From NCBI GenBank assembly GCA_946409145.1, contig CAMJVA010000108.1, forward strand, positions 1-5,688: a stretch of 5,688 bases of DNA, read 5' to 3'. Under the pieces are notes generated by a model. That model saw only the letters and a list, made by a program, of their open reading frames with translations. It was not told the DNA's origin and made no database searches. Origin of the DNA: an uncultured Enterococcus sp. GTDB lineage: Bacteria; Bacillota; Bacilli; Lactobacillales; Enterococcaceae. The position numbers and the translations under genes are program-made. This document shows positions 5,673 to 5,688 of this stretch, in pieces. Positions within the stretch are counted from its first letter, which is position 1; every line of letters starts with the position of its first letter.

Positions 5673-5688
5673 AAATCTTAATAAACGG

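Overview
The window reads as chromosomal DNA of a low-GC Gram-positive bacterium of the order Lactobacillales. Enterococcaceae (Enterococcus, Vagococcus or Tetragenococcus-like) is the best guess. The reasons are AT-rich codon use, strong Bacillus-type Shine-Dalgarno sites, a T-box leader in front of serS, a PgdA-type peptidoglycan deacetylase with a DUF3298-like middle domain, and a DacA-type carboxypeptidase. The genus is inferred and could not be checked by search.

The first 45 bases are not biological. They match the Illumina TruSeq universal/P5 adapter, so genomic sequence starts at 46, and the window's left side is the end of a contig or read carrying untrimmed adapter. Just inside this edge lies what looks like one arm of a terminator.

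From left to right: pgdA (minus; membrane-anchored peptidoglycan N-acetylglucosamine deacetylase) with its own promoter; a long hairpin between serS and pgdA; serS (minus; seryl-tRNA synthetase). serS is preceded by a complete serine T-box riboswitch at about 3008-3236. Its Stem I, UCC specifier, Stem III, T-box motif, competing antiterminator/terminator and a sigma-A-like promoter can all be traced. A divergent gene follows (plus, 3368-4042) for a TMEM175/DUF1211-family membrane protein, a putative K+ channel, driven by an extended -10 promoter. It converges on dacA (minus; penicillin-binding D-Ala-D-Ala carboxypeptidase), and the two share a perfect 20-bp bidirectional terminator. The right edge holds the dacA promoter and the terminator of an unseen leftward gene beyond the window.

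Functionally, pgdA and dacA both remodel peptidoglycan: pgdA deacetylates the glycan (a lysozyme-resistance role in the family) and dacA trims stem peptides. serS is housekeeping and is controlled by serine tRNA charging. Each gene appears to be its own transcription unit. I see no mobile element, CRISPR array, rRNA or tRNA, and no convincing undescribed system. The points most worth a second look are the adapter, the basic in-frame extension after the TMEM175-like stop codon, its altered signature motif, and the hairpin overlapping the pgdA -35 box.
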